Of a stretch of 64,000 bases of DNA, positions 36,264 to 44,803 are shown in pieces. Under the pieces are notes generated by a model that saw nothing but the letters and a program-made list of their open reading frames with translations, had not been told where the DNA came from and made no database searches. Numbering within the stretch: the first letter of the stretch is position 1; every line of letters begins with the position of its first letter. The DNA lies in the NCBI GenBank assembly GCA_965225735.1, contig CBDDBN010000024.1, forward strand, positions 186,001 to 250,000. Reading direction: 5' to 3'. Made by a program: the position numbers and the translations under genes. This DNA is from Denitrobaculum sp965225735. Lineage in GTDB: Bacteria; Pseudomonadota; Alphaproteobacteria; Kiloniellales; Kiloniellaceae.

Positions 36264-37646
36264 TCAGTAGGCGTAGGTCTCGAAAAGCGGGTCGATCTTT
36301 CCATCCCACTCTCCATGAAACTGGACCAATTGCTCGTCGGCAGGCGTTTTGCCGGTCTCGACGATATGCTTCAGAGACGCCAGGAACGGCGTCTCGTCCA
36401 GAAAGCTGCTGTCGAGGCGCTTGCGGTTCCGCAGCCCCTGCTCCGCCAGTTCGACCATGCGGCGGGCCAGCTCCTGGACGTTCGAATCCCGGAAAGGCGT
36501 TGCCAGGGCCTGACGAGGCACCTCGGCCCGCAGGTAATCGTGTTCCTCCATGGTCCAGTCCTTGACCATATCCCAGGCCGCATCGAGCGTTTCCTGGTCA
36601 TAGAGCAGGCCGACCCAAAGAGCCGGAAGGCCGCAAAGCGAGCGCCAGGGACCACCGTCGGCACCGCGCATTTCGATGAATTTCTTCAGGCGGACTTCCG
36701 GGAACAGCGTGGTCAGGTGGTCGGCCCAATCGCCCATCGTCGGCAACTCGCCCGGGCGTCCGGGCAACTTGCCTTCCATGAAATCACGGAAGGACTGGCC
36801 ACTGACATCGACGTAAGTGCCGTCGCGGTAGATAAAGTACATCGGCACGTCGAGCACATAGTCGACATAGCGCTCGAAGCTCATGCCCTCATCGAAGACG
36901 AAGCTCGGCACGCCGCAACGATCGGGATCCGTATCGGTCCAGATGTGACTGCGATAACTCAGAAACCCGTTAGGTTTGCCGTCTGTGAAAGGCGAATTGG
37001 CGAAGAGTGCGGTCGCCACCGGCTGCAACGCCAGGCTGGTCCGGAACTTCTTGACCATGTCCGCCTCGGACTCGAAATCCAGGTTGACCTGAACCGTACA
37101 GGTCCGGAGCATCATATCGAGGCCCAAATTGCCTTTCGTCGGCATATAGGCACCCATGATCTTATAGCGGCCTTTGGGCATCCAGCTGATGTCGCTACGT
37201 CCCCACTTCGGCTGAAAACCAACGCCGAGCATATGCACGCCCAAAGGCTCGGCCACATCCTTTACCTGCGCCAGATGAGTGTGAACCTCGTCGCAGGTCT
37301 GATGGATGTTCTCTAAGGGGGCACCAGAGAGCTCGAACTGCCCGCCCGGCTCCAAGGTGATGTTGCAGCCATCTTTTTTCAGGGCAACCGGATTGCTGCC
37401 CTCATAGAGCTTTTGCCAGCCGAACTTGTCACTAAGCCCTTCGAGCAACGCACGGATACCAACATCGCCTTCATAGGGTAAGGGCCGGAGATTATCGACC
37501 CGGTAGGCGAACTTTTCGTGTTCCGTCCCAATTCGCCATTCGCTGCGCGGCTTGCAGCCCGCGGCGAGATACTCGACAAGCTGATCCTTGCCGGTGATCG
37601 GAGGGTTATCGGCGCCGGTGGCGACGGATTCGGGTTGCGCGGACAT
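36264..37646 (-). CDS. gshA: Glutamate-cysteine ligase, plant/alphaproteobacterial type
   Basis: A 460-residue ligase for the first step of glutathione synthesis. It belongs to the GCS2-like plant-type family common in alphaproteobacteria rather than the E. coli GshA family. Segments seen are RIGTEHEKF at 38-46, the substrate-binding LEPGGQFELSG, MPKGRYKIMGAYMP and the C-terminal KKFIEMRGADGGPW. It lies downstream of rsmE on the same strand, 75 bp away, an order conserved in the group. Confidence 0.95.
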   Translation of the reverse strand: MSAQPESVATGADNPPITGKDQLVEYLAAGCKPRSEWRIGTEHEKFAYRVDNLRPLPYEGDVGIRALLEGLSDKFGWQKLYEGSNPVALKKDGCNITLEPGGQFELSGAPLENIHQTCDEVHTHLAQVKDVAEPLGVHMLGVGFQPKWGRSDISWMPKGRYKIMGAYMPTKGNLGLDMMLRTCTVQVNLDFESEADMVKKFRTSLALQPVATALFANSPFTDGKPNGFLSYRSHIWTDTDPDRCGVPSFVFDEGMSFERYVDYVLDVPMYFIYRDGTYVDVSGQSFRDFMEGKLPGRPGELPTMGDWADHLTTLFPEVRLKKFIEMRGADGGPWRSLCGLPALWVGLLYDQETLDAAWDMVKDWTMEEHDYLRAEVPRQALATPFRDSNVQELARRMVELAEQGLRNRKRLDSSFLDETPFLASLKHIVETGKTPADEQLVQFHGEWDGKIDPLFETYAY

Positions 37647-37721
37647 TAAATTCCCCAGCTGGTCAGACGGCTCGCGTTGGCTCCACGAACCAGCAGCACA
37701 TTGTTACGCTTGAGCCGCCAA

Positions 37722-38504
37722 TCAAGCATCCGTCCTGTCCGGCGGCCGATTATCCCAATCGCCAAGCACGGACTGCCAGCAGGACAGCGCCGCGACGGCA
37801 GCAGTATCGGCTCTCAGAACACGAGGCCCAAGACCGACAGGCGTAACAAAGGGCAGTTTTGTTAAGGCGTCAAGTTCACCTTTAGTAAAGCCGCCTTCCG
37901 GGCCAATCATAACAGCCCAGGGCGCGGCACCCGCATCTGCATCTGTGTCCCGAATCTCACGCAAGACCGAATCGATTGATTTCGCATCACCCGATTCCGC
38001 GCAGAGCAACACGCGCCGCGCCTCAGGCCAGGAGGCGATCAATTCGTTGAGAGACAGCACCTCCTGCACCTCGGGAAGTGTCAGGCGTTCGCACTGTTCA
38101 GCAGCTTCGCGCGCATTGGCCGCGAGACGCTCGCTGTTGACCCTGGACACATCGGTATAGCCGGTGAAAACCGGTTGCAGGCGTGAGCAGCCCAATTCGA
38201 CCGCCTTTTCCGCGACGAAATCCAGGCGGGCACGCTTGATCGGTGCAAACACCAGCCAAAGGTCGGGTTCGGGCTGCGGCAATCGGCGCAGATCCAGGAC
38301 TTCCAGGGAACACCAGCCCTTACCGATCCCGTCGATCCGCGCCGACCATTCGCCGTCTTCGCTATTAAAGACAGCCAGAAACGCCCCCGGCTTCAGGCGC
38401 AAGACGGAGCGCAGGAAATGCGCCGCAGCATGATCCAACCCTACCGCGGCTCCCGGTTCGAGATGAGCCTCGACATGCAGTCTGGTCGCGATTTTCTCGT
38501 TCAT
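37722..38504 (-). CDS. rsmE: 16S rRNA (uracil-1498-N3)-methyltransferase
   Basis: A 260-residue SPOUT-fold methyltransferase that modifies U1498 of 16S rRNA. The SAM-binding knot is seen in AVMIGPEGGFTKGELDAL and VGLGPRVLRADTAAVAAL. The family substrate region KRARLDFVAEKAVELGCSRLQP is also present. I use ATG 38504; the frame stays open far upstream, but that part overlaps the divergent ubiA gene and is not family sequence. Confidence 0.95.
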   Translation of the reverse strand: MNEKIATRLHVEAHLEPGAAVGLDHAAAHFLRSVLRLKPGAFLAVFNSEDGEWSARIDGIGKGWCSLEVLDLRRLPQPEPDLWLVFAPIKRARLDFVAEKAVELGCSRLQPVFTGYTDVSRVNSERLAANAREAAEQCERLTLPEVQEVLSLNELIASWPEARRVLLCAESGDAKSIDSVLREIRDTDADAGAAPWAVMIGPEGGFTKGELDALTKLPFVTPVGLGPRVLRADTAAVAALSCWQSVLGDWDNRPPDRTDA

Positions 38505-38564
38505 GATCCTACAGGGGCTGCAGCGGCCTTTTCGTCCGCTCTTTGGAGGAGTAAAGAATAAGCC

Positions 38565-39521
38565 ATGAGCAGCCGGGAAAACACAACGGTGAATGACGCA
38601 ACCCTGAGAAGCGATATCGTCCGAGACCACTGGACCCTGCGTCTGACACCTAAAGGCGTCTGGCCATACATCAAACTTGCGCGTTTCGACCGGCCCATTG
38701 GGGTCTGGCTTTTGCTCTTTCCCTGTTGGTGGAGCCTGGCCCTGGCGACGGCCGCCTCGCCCGCTCACGGGCTTGACTGGGGTTTCGTCTGGCTTGTGTT
38801 TCTGTTCGCACTCGGCGCAACGGTGATGCGGGGTGCGGGCTGCACTTACAATGACATCGTAGACCGGGATTTTGACGCCAAGGTCGCCCGAACGGCGGAG
38901 CGGCCGATCCCGAGCGGCCAGGTGACAACCCGTCAGGCCACGCTGTTTCTCGGCCTGCTGCTGTTGATCGGCTTAGCTGTTCTGCTGCAGTTGAACCGCT
39001 ATGCGATCCTGGTGGGTGTGGCCTCGCTCGCTCTGGTCTTCACTTACCCCTTCATGAAACGCATCACCTACTGGCCTCAGGCCTGGCTCGGCATCACCTT
39101 TAACTGGGGCGCTCTTGTCGGCTGGTCAGCGGTTCAGGGCACGCTCGACTGGCCACCCGTTATCCTTTATGTCGCCGGTCTCGCCTGGACCCTTGGCTAC
39201 GACACCATCTATGCCCATCAAGACAAGGAAGACGACGCCCTGATCGGGGTGAAATCCACAGCGCTGAAGTTCGGCGACGCCACTAAGCCCTGGCTCTGGT
39301 TCTTCTATACGGTCACGGCCCTGCTCATTGCCGTTTCAGGTGCGTCCGTGGCTCTGCCGTGGCCCTTCTGGCTGGCCCTCGCCGGAGTTGTCGTTCACTT
39401 CTGCTGGCAGATCGTCACCCTGGACATCGACGATCCGAAGGACTGCCTGGCCAAATTCAAATCCAACCGGAATGTCGGCTGGATCCTCTTTGCCGGCCTC
39501 TTGGCCAGTGCCGTCCTGTAA
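38565..39521 (+). CDS. ubiA: 4-hydroxybenzoate polyprenyltransferase
   Basis: A 318-residue membrane prenyltransferase that attaches the polyprenyl tail to 4-hydroxybenzoate in ubiquinone synthesis. The two Asp-rich motifs are NDIVDRDFDAKVARTAERP and DTIYAHQDKEDDALIGVKS, with about eight helices around them. It is divergent from rsmE. The next enzyme class of the pathway, UbiD, is encoded at 44.8 kb. Confidence 0.96.
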   Translation: MSSRENTTVNDATLRSDIVRDHWTLRLTPKGVWPYIKLARFDRPIGVWLLLFPCWWSLALATAASPAHGLDWGFVWLVFLFALGATVMRGAGCTYNDIVDRDFDAKVARTAERPIPSGQVTTRQATLFLGLLLLIGLAVLLQLNRYAILVGVASLALVFTYPFMKRITYWPQAWLGITFNWGALVGWSAVQGTLDWPPVILYVAGLAWTLGYDTIYAHQDKEDDALIGVKSTALKFGDATKPWLWFFYTVTALLIAVSGASVALPWPFWLALAGVVVHFCWQIVTLDIDDPKDCLAKFKSNRNVGWILFAGLLASAVL

Positions 39522-39528
39522 AGCGACG

Positions 39529-40194
39529 ATGCTGCCGGACCTTACCCGGGAAACGCGTTTCGTACGCGAACACACCGCGCTGCTGACCGCGCCGCTGGTG
39601 CCCGAAATTCGATTGCATCTGGCCAGCGAAATCTCCCCGATCTGGCAAGCGACGGAAGAAGAGCTGGCGGAAAAAAACCTTCCGCCGCCCTTTTGGGCCT
39701 TCGCCTGGGCCGGCGGGCAGGCCCTGACGCGCTATCTGCTGGATCACCCGCAGGAGGTTGCCGGAAAGCGGGTGCTGGACTTTGCCTCGGGCTCGGGCCT
39801 GCAGGCCATCGCCGCGGCGCGGGCGGGTGCGGCCCATGTCGAGGCGGTCGAGATCGATCGCTTCGCGATCGCGGCGCTGATGCTGAACGCGGCCGAAAAC
39901 AACGTCGAAATCGAGGTCGCGCTCGAAGACTACGTGGGACGTGCCAACCCAGGCTGGGACGTGGTGCTGGCCGGAGACGTCTGCTACGAGGCGCCCATGG
40001 CCGACCGCATTATCGATTGGCTCAGATCTTTGGTGGCAGGCGGTGCGCAGGTATTTCTGGGCGATCCCGGACGCAGCTACCTGCCCAAGAGCGGGCTGGA
40101 ACGATTGATTTCCTACGCCGTACAAACGACCCGCGAACTCGAGGACACAGATGTCCGCAACGCGATCGTGTGGCAAGTGTCAGGCAAAGCCTGA
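39529..40194 (+). CDS. Class I SAM-dependent methyltransferase, ETFB-lysine methyltransferase-like
   Basis: A 221-residue methyltransferase from ATG 39529, 7 bp after ubiA. The SAM motif is VLDFASGSGLQAIAAARAGA, followed by the acidic VEID and the post-motif VVLAGDVCYE. The run FWAFAWAGGQALTRYLLDHP and the GDVCYE box match the METTL20/ETFB-KMT group, which methylates lysines of the electron transfer flavoprotein beta subunit. A role on ribosomal L7/L12 or another protein is possible. The frame is open upstream into ubiA, but that part is ubiA out of frame. Confidence 0.88.
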   Translation: MLPDLTRETRFVREHTALLTAPLVPEIRLHLASEISPIWQATEEELAEKNLPPPFWAFAWAGGQALTRYLLDHPQEVAGKRVLDFASGSGLQAIAAARAGAAHVEAVEIDRFAIAALMLNAAENNVEIEVALEDYVGRANPGWDVVLAGDVCYEAPMADRIIDWLRSLVAGGAQVFLGDPGRSYLPKSGLERLISYAVQTTRELEDTDVRNAIVWQVSGKA

Positions 40195-40205
40195 CATCCG
40201 CGGGA

Positions 40206-41054
40206 TTATCGGATCAGATCCGCCACGTAGGGCGGAAGGGCAAAAGCGCCCTGGTGGACTTCCGGGGTGTAATAGCGGGTCTCGACCGGCTCAGCCTCAA
40301 AACGCGCCTTAAGATCCGACAGCGGCGCCAGGCGCAGATCCGAATTGTCGGTCGCCCAGCCAAAGGCCATAGGACCGCCGACATAGGTCGGAATAGTTGC
40401 CAGATAGCAGGTCGCATCCTTGAAGAGTCCCCGGAAGAAGGACACCGACGACGTCAGCTCTTCTCCCTGCATGAAGGGCACGCCGTTCTGCGTCACCAGG
40501 ATACCGCCTTCCGTCAGGCAATTGCGGCAATCCCGGTAGAAGGTTTCCGTAAAGAGCACCGCGCCGGGCCCGATGGGGTCGGTGGAATCGATAATCACCA
40601 GATCGTAGCGCTCTTCGCAGTTGGCCACGAAGTCGCGCCCGTCGGCAATCACGAGATCGGTCCTCGGATCCTCAAAAGCTCCGTTGGAAATCGAGGGCAG
40701 ATGCGTAGTGCAGAGATCTACGACGCTGCGGTCGATCTCAACCATTGTCACCTTCTCGACCGACGGATGCTTAAGCGCCTCTTCCAGCATGCCGCCATCG
40801 CCGCCGCCGATGATCAGGATCTTCCGGGCCGCGCCGTGGGCATAGATCGGCAGATGCGTCAGCATCTCGTGATAGATGAACTCATCCTTTTCGGTCGTCT
40901 GCATGACGCCGTCGAGCGCCATAGCCCGGCCGAAGGTTTCGTTCTCGAAAATGACGAGATGCTGGTGCTCGGTCTTGCTGTCGAAGAGAACCCTGTCGAT
41001 CTTTAGTTTGATATGCAGATCGTCGTGCAGGGTTTCCTCAACCCAGTCGCTCAT
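40206..41054 (-). CDS. speE: Spermidine synthase (polyamine aminopropyltransferase)
   Basis: A 282-residue aminopropyltransferase that joins decarboxylated SAM and putrescine. It has the family's GGDGGMLEEALKH nucleotide motif, the catalytic acid region LVIIDSTDPIGPG, and the start WVEETLHDDLHIKLKIDRVLFDSKTEHQ. The ATG overlaps the speD stop by 4 bases (ATGA), so both enzymes of the step are co-translated. Confidence 0.97.
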   Translation of the reverse strand: MSDWVEETLHDDLHIKLKIDRVLFDSKTEHQHLVIFENETFGRAMALDGVMQTTEKDEFIYHEMLTHLPIYAHGAARKILIIGGGDGGMLEEALKHPSVEKVTMVEIDRSVVDLCTTHLPSISNGAFEDPRTDLVIADGRDFVANCEERYDLVIIDSTDPIGPGAVLFTETFYRDCRNCLTEGGILVTQNGVPFMQGEELTSSVSFFRGLFKDATCYLATIPTYVGGPMAFGWATDNSDLRLAPLSDLKARFEAEPVETRYYTPEVHQGAFALPPYVADLIR

Positions 41055-41557
41055 ACCTCGCGGCCCCGGCGATGCTCTTCCACCTTGACCCGGTCCGGGC
41101 GGAAGGCCTTGCGCAGAACGTCCACCGCCTTATGGGGCTGAGCGTCGCCGCACATAAAGACGTCCAGTGCCGCATAGCCGCACTCGGGCCAGCTGTGGAT
41201 GCTGATGTGCGATTCCGCCAGCACCGCAACACCCGACACGCCGCCGTTTGGCGTGAAGTGATGCAGGTGGATATGCAGCAGGGTCGCCCCGGCAGCCGTG
41301 ACGCACTCGCGCAGCGTCTCTTCCACATACTCGAGATCGTCGAGCCGTTCGGCCTGCATCAGATCGATAATAAGGTGCGTTCCGGCGAAGCGCTCGCCGT
41401 CGCGTTCGATGAAGAAGTCCTTGCGGTCTTCACCGTTAAAATGCGCGTGCGCTTCAGGCGAAGCCTGGCACTCGAAAGTTAAATCTTCCGTTTGGGTGGT
41501 GCTTGAAACGTCATCCAAGTCCATCCCCAATTGGAAGAGGGCGTGCATTTCGGACAC
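41051..41557 (-). CDS. speD: S-adenosylmethionine decarboxylase proenzyme
   Basis: A 168-residue proenzyme from GTG 41557, chosen for GGAGG 7 bp upstream. Self-cleavage between E115 and S116 in AESHISIHSWPE makes the pyruvoyl group; H121 and C136 (DVFMCG) are the processing and catalytic residues. Compared with the common 130-residue bacterial form it has about 40 extra N-terminal residues (DDVSSTTQTEDLTFECQA region). It feeds decarboxylated SAM to SpeE, whose gene it overlaps. Confidence 0.95.
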   Translation of the reverse strand: MSEMHALFQLGMDLDDVSSTTQTEDLTFECQASPEAHAHFNGEDRKDFFIERDGERFAGTHLIIDLMQAERLDDLEYVEETLRECVTAAGATLLHIHLHHFTPNGGVSGVAVLAESHISIHSWPECGYAALDVFMCGDAQPHKAVDVLRKAFRPDRVKVEEHRRGREV

Positions 41558-41768
41558 TATTCGTCCTCCCCAACCAGTAGATGACCCGGGCAATGCCAGG
41601 AAGCGGCGGATATAGAGAGGGCAACGAAGAAATGCAATCACTTTCTTTGTGGTTATTCAGGGCCACAACAGCACTGCCGCGACGCGGTTCCTATAAAAAC
41701 CGAGGCTTTGAGCCAATAACCTGGTTAAGACACCGCAGAGATCTGAGATAAAATTCTTTTCACAAATT

Positions 41769-42614
41769 TCACTGGAGATCGCTCGCGAGGGAGGCGGTTG
41801 GGTCGAGCAGTTCGAAATGAGGCGCTTCAAGTGCAACGGCGTCCGCGCGCAACGCCTCGATGACGGCCCGTCGGACCGCCGGTTCGGCAATCACCGTCAG
41901 AATGAAATCATCGAGAGTGAGATCGGGATGCAGAAGGCTTCGGACGGTCTCCAGCGCTTCGTGTTGGCTCAAGGCTGGATAACGCCGATTCGATGCTGGA
42001 ATTGCGGCAATGCCAGCTGGCTGCTCCTGCACTCGCAGGCAGCCGGCATAACTCAGGTAGACAAAAACGCTGCGAAGGGGCGGCAACGGTCCTGTTGGAT
42101 GATCCAGCGTGACGCCTGTTAAACGGCCAAAACGGTAAATCTCTCCACCCAGTTCGGTGTCGTGCATACGCTGAAGCTGAGCCGTGTTCAGCCAGGTGAT
42201 GAAAACCTCGGCGGCCGCGCCCGGGGCATATTGCAGATTTGCCGCCACAGCTCCGTAGCGAGTCATGTGGGCGGAATAGACCACTTCGTAGTCGTGAAGG
42301 CGGGTCAGGGTGACGGGGATGTCGTCCTTGTGAACCGTTTCCGCCAGGTTTCGGGCCGCATCTGCTCTTGACCCGGATACGGCACTTTGCGCCTGCCCAT
42401 CGACATACTTGCGGACAAGCTGCTCCGGCGCACGGTTAGATCCGTGAGCGATGACGGGAAAACGATTTTGAAAAGCGTCTTGAGGCCAGTCGGCGGGCGG
42501 CGTGAGATCTATCGCCCCGTGGCGAAAGCGATAGGAAGACCCGGGCGCGTCGTAAGGGTAACCTTTGGCGAGCGCCAGCCGCGCAGCCTTGCCACTCGGT
42601 AAGGCCCAGGGCAA
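41769..42614 (-). CDS. Gamma-glutamylcyclotransferase-like protein
   Basis: A 281-residue protein from TTG 42614; an in-frame stop just upstream leaves no ATG, so the start is uncertain. The pattern resembles GGCT-fold proteins: HGSNRAPEQLVRKY near 57-70 (compare the YGSN substrate loop), an AAEVFITWL strand, and the candidate catalytic E154 in HDTELGGEIYRFG. The N-terminal 50 residues and a C-terminal tail of about 100 residues go beyond the usual GGCT size. It may act on gamma-glutamyl compounds. It lies between DUF4170 and speD on the same strand, 211 bp before speD. Confidence 0.6.
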   Translation of the reverse strand: MPWALPSGKAARLALAKGYPYDAPGSSYRFRHGAIDLTPPADWPQDAFQNRFPVIAHGSNRAPEQLVRKYVDGQAQSAVSGSRADAARNLAETVHKDDIPVTLTRLHDYEVVYSAHMTRYGAVAANLQYAPGAAAEVFITWLNTAQLQRMHDTELGGEIYRFGRLTGVTLDHPTGPLPPLRSVFVYLSYAGCLRVQEQPAGIAAIPASNRRYPALSQHEALETVRSLLHPDLTLDDFILTVIAEPAVRRAVIEALRADAVALEAPHFELLDPTASLASDLQ

Positions 42615-42629
42615 GTCAGGAACAGATGA

Positions 42630-42842
42630 TCAGTCGGTGCAGGGCGGCGGCGCGTCGGGATCGATGCGTTCGATGCGATAGCGCGTTGCGCAGTCGTCGA
42701 CCGTCAGCCAGGCCCGTTTCGCCCACTCTTCCTTTGCCGCCTCGTAATCGCCGAAGGGCCCAATCCACTGTTCGTCGCCACCCACGGCATCCTGAAAGTG
42801 GGTATCGACGTATTCGCCACCAACTACATAAAAATTCGCCAT
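42630..42842 (-). CDS. DUF4170 small protein
   Basis: A 70-residue acidic protein of the alphaproteobacterial DUF4170 family. Features are NFYVVGGEYVDTHF at the start, GPFGDYEAAKEEWAKRAW in the middle, and a C-terminal RIERID before a short Asp/Pro-rich end. The family has no known activity. It is often encoded near lipid A or pmbA genes. Here it is placed before the GGCT-like gene, 15 bp apart, instead. Confidence 0.88.
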   Translation of the reverse strand: MANFYVVGGEYVDTHFQDAVGGDEQWIGPFGDYEAAKEEWAKRAWLTVDDCATRYRIERIDPDAPPPCTD

Positions 42843-43337
42843 GTCTCTTCTCAGACGTTGCTTCGCCTATGTGGTCCGGCTGGTTAAACTCGGCGCGAAC
42901 GCCACCTCTCACCGTAACCTGATGGAATCCTATTCCAATTCACATATTTGTAATAGTAACAAATAAACCCTTCATGAACCTTTCTGCCTTGAAAAAAAAA
43001 CATACCTCGATTATTTCTACGCGCCGTAGCTTGCCTCTTTAGCGCCTAAATCTCCTGAACCCGAAAATCCCTACAAAATCAAAGCCTTCCACGCCAGCAG
43101 CCGATTGCAGTGCAAATACTTCGTCGGAACCGCTGAAAGCCCTAATACAGAGATGGCATCTACTCGTGGCAGCTTAGGGGCGCAAATTTGGCGAATTTTT
43201 GACAAAAGCCCTTGGACGCCAAAGGCTTTTACCCGCGAGTCGTTCCCGGTAGTATTCGGAGATTCGGTCGCGCGTTTGCGGCACGAGCGCCATAATTCAC
43301 AGGCCTGATTTGTGGGCCGAAAACGGAACGAGTGCAT
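42843..43337. other. 495-bp intergenic region before the SPFH gene, with a hairpin
   Basis: No gene is supported. The region is rich in A+T, including a nine-A run near 42994. AAAAGCCCTTGG-ACG-CCAAAGGCTTTT at 43204-43230 is a 12-bp stem with one mismatch and a terminal TTTT on both strands. It looks like a terminator or small-RNA end, although no gene ends nearby. It might close a short unannotated transcript or act in the leader of the SPFH gene. Confidence 0.4.
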
Positions 43338-44324
43338 ATGCCGTTTGATATTTCGCCCTTCTCCATCTTCGTAATCTTCGTTGTTGTCTTCGCCCTTATC
43401 CTCATTTTCATGGGCATCAAGGCGGTTCCTCAAGGCATGGAATACACGGTCGAGCGCTTCGGGCGTTATACCAAGACCCTGACGCCAGGCCTCAACCTGA
43501 TCGTTCCGGTGATCGACAAGGTCGGCGCAGAGATGAACATGATGGAAACCGTCATGGATGTCCCGTCGCAGGAGGTCATTACACGGGACAATGCCTCGGT
43601 CCAGGTCGACGGTGTCGTTTTCTATCAGGTCTTGGATGCCGCACGGGCTGCCTATGAGGTGAGAAATCTAGAGCGCGCGATCCTCAATCTGACCATGACC
43701 AACGTGAGAACGGTTATGGGCTCCATGGATCTCGACGAATTGCTGTCGAAGCGCGACAAGATCAATGCCGAGCTGCTGACCGTTGTTGACGATGCGACAG
43801 AGCCCTGGGGCGTCAAGGTCACGCGCATCGAAATCAAGGACATCACCCCGCCGACCGATCTGGTGGAGTCCATGGCCCGGCAGATGAAAGCGGAGCGCGA
43901 AAAGCGCGCCACCATTCTGGAAGCCGAGGGCGAGCGGCAAGGGCAGATCCTTAAGGCCGAGGGCGCAAAGCAGGCTGTCGTATTGGAAGCCGAAGGCCGA
44001 CGTGAAGCCGCCTTCAAGGACGCCGAAGCGCGCGAGCGTGAAGCGGAGGCCGAAGCAAAGGCCACGGCGATGGTCTCTTCCGCCATTGCCGAAGGCGATG
44101 TCAATGCCATCAACTACTTCGTTGCACAGAAATATGTCGACGCGCTTGGCCAGTTTGCGACCTCCCCGAACCAGAAAACCTTCTTCCTGCCCGTCGAAGC
44201 CTCAGGCGTGATCGGCGCCATCGGCGGCATCGCCGAAATCGCGAAGGATTCGCTCGCGGAGCGTGAGGCAAAGCGGGAAGAGCGTCGCCGCGGTCCCTGG
44301 GACAATGAAGGCAGCGACGGATGA
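43338..44324 (+). CDS. SPFH/Band 7 (stomatin-like, slipin/QmcA) membrane protein
   Basis: A 328-residue stomatin-like protein. An N-terminal helix (about 7-26) is followed by the Band 7 domain (VPQGMEYTVERFGRYTKTLTPG, then VITRDNASVQVDGVVFYQV and RTVMGSMDLDELLSKRDKIN). A long Ala/Glu-rich coiled coil (about 188-245) and the tail NQKTFFLPVEASG come next. It forms ring-like membrane scaffolds thought to control proteases and lipid microdomains. A GTG two codons earlier (43332) could be the start. The NfeD partner gene overlaps its end by 4 bp. Confidence 0.95.
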   Translation: MPFDISPFSIFVIFVVVFALILIFMGIKAVPQGMEYTVERFGRYTKTLTPGLNLIVPVIDKVGAEMNMMETVMDVPSQEVITRDNASVQVDGVVFYQVLDAARAAYEVRNLERAILNLTMTNVRTVMGSMDLDELLSKRDKINAELLTVVDDATEPWGVKVTRIEIKDITPPTDLVESMARQMKAEREKRATILEAEGERQGQILKAEGAKQAVVLEAEGRREAAFKDAEAREREAEAEAKATAMVSSAIAEGDVNAINYFVAQKYVDALGQFATSPNQKTFFLPVEASGVIGAIGGIAEIAKDSLAEREAKREERRRGPWDNEGSDG

Positions 44325-44764
44325 GCGGGCTGGAACAGATCGAGTTCTGGCACTGGTGGATCGCCGCGATCGCCTTTGCCGCGATCGAGGTCTTTGCCCC
44401 CTCTGCCGCGTTTATCTGGATGGGCGCTTCGGCCGGGATCGTTGGTGGTGTGCTGTACCTCTTCCCGGAAACCGGCTGGCAATACCAACTGCTGATCTTT
44501 GCGATCCTTTCGGTCGCTACGGTCGCGCTCTGGCGGCTTTACCGCAGCCGAAATCCCGCCGTTGCTGGCGATCCCAATCTGAACAGACGCGGCAGCCAAT
44601 ATGTCGACCGCAGCTTCACCCTGGATGCCGGCATCACCAATGGAAACGCCAAACTCACCATCGATGGCGTTATCTGGAAGATTCGCGGCGATGACCTGCC
44701 AGCTGGAAGCAGAGTTCGCGTGACTGCCGTCGAGGGGACTGTGCTGGTCGTGGAGCCGGATTGA
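44321..44764 (+). CDS. NfeD family protein (short form)
   Basis: A 147-residue protein with three closely spaced membrane helices (about 10-75) and a C-terminal OB-fold domain (about 85-147; GITNGNAKLTIDGVIWKIRGDDLPAGSRVRV). Short NfeD proteins work with SPFH proteins as a conserved pair, and the 4-bp overlap with the upstream gene agrees with this. It has no ClpP-like protease domain. Confidence 0.95.
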   Translation: MSGLEQIEFWHWWIAAIAFAAIEVFAPSAAFIWMGASAGIVGGVLYLFPETGWQYQLLIFAILSVATVALWRLYRSRNPAVAGDPNLNRRGSQYVDRSFTLDAGITNGNAKLTIDGVIWKIRGDDLPAGSRVRVTAVEGTVLVVEPD

Positions 44765-44803
44765 CCCCATATCCTGCGCGGCGGCCTCAAGGATTACATC
44801 TCT

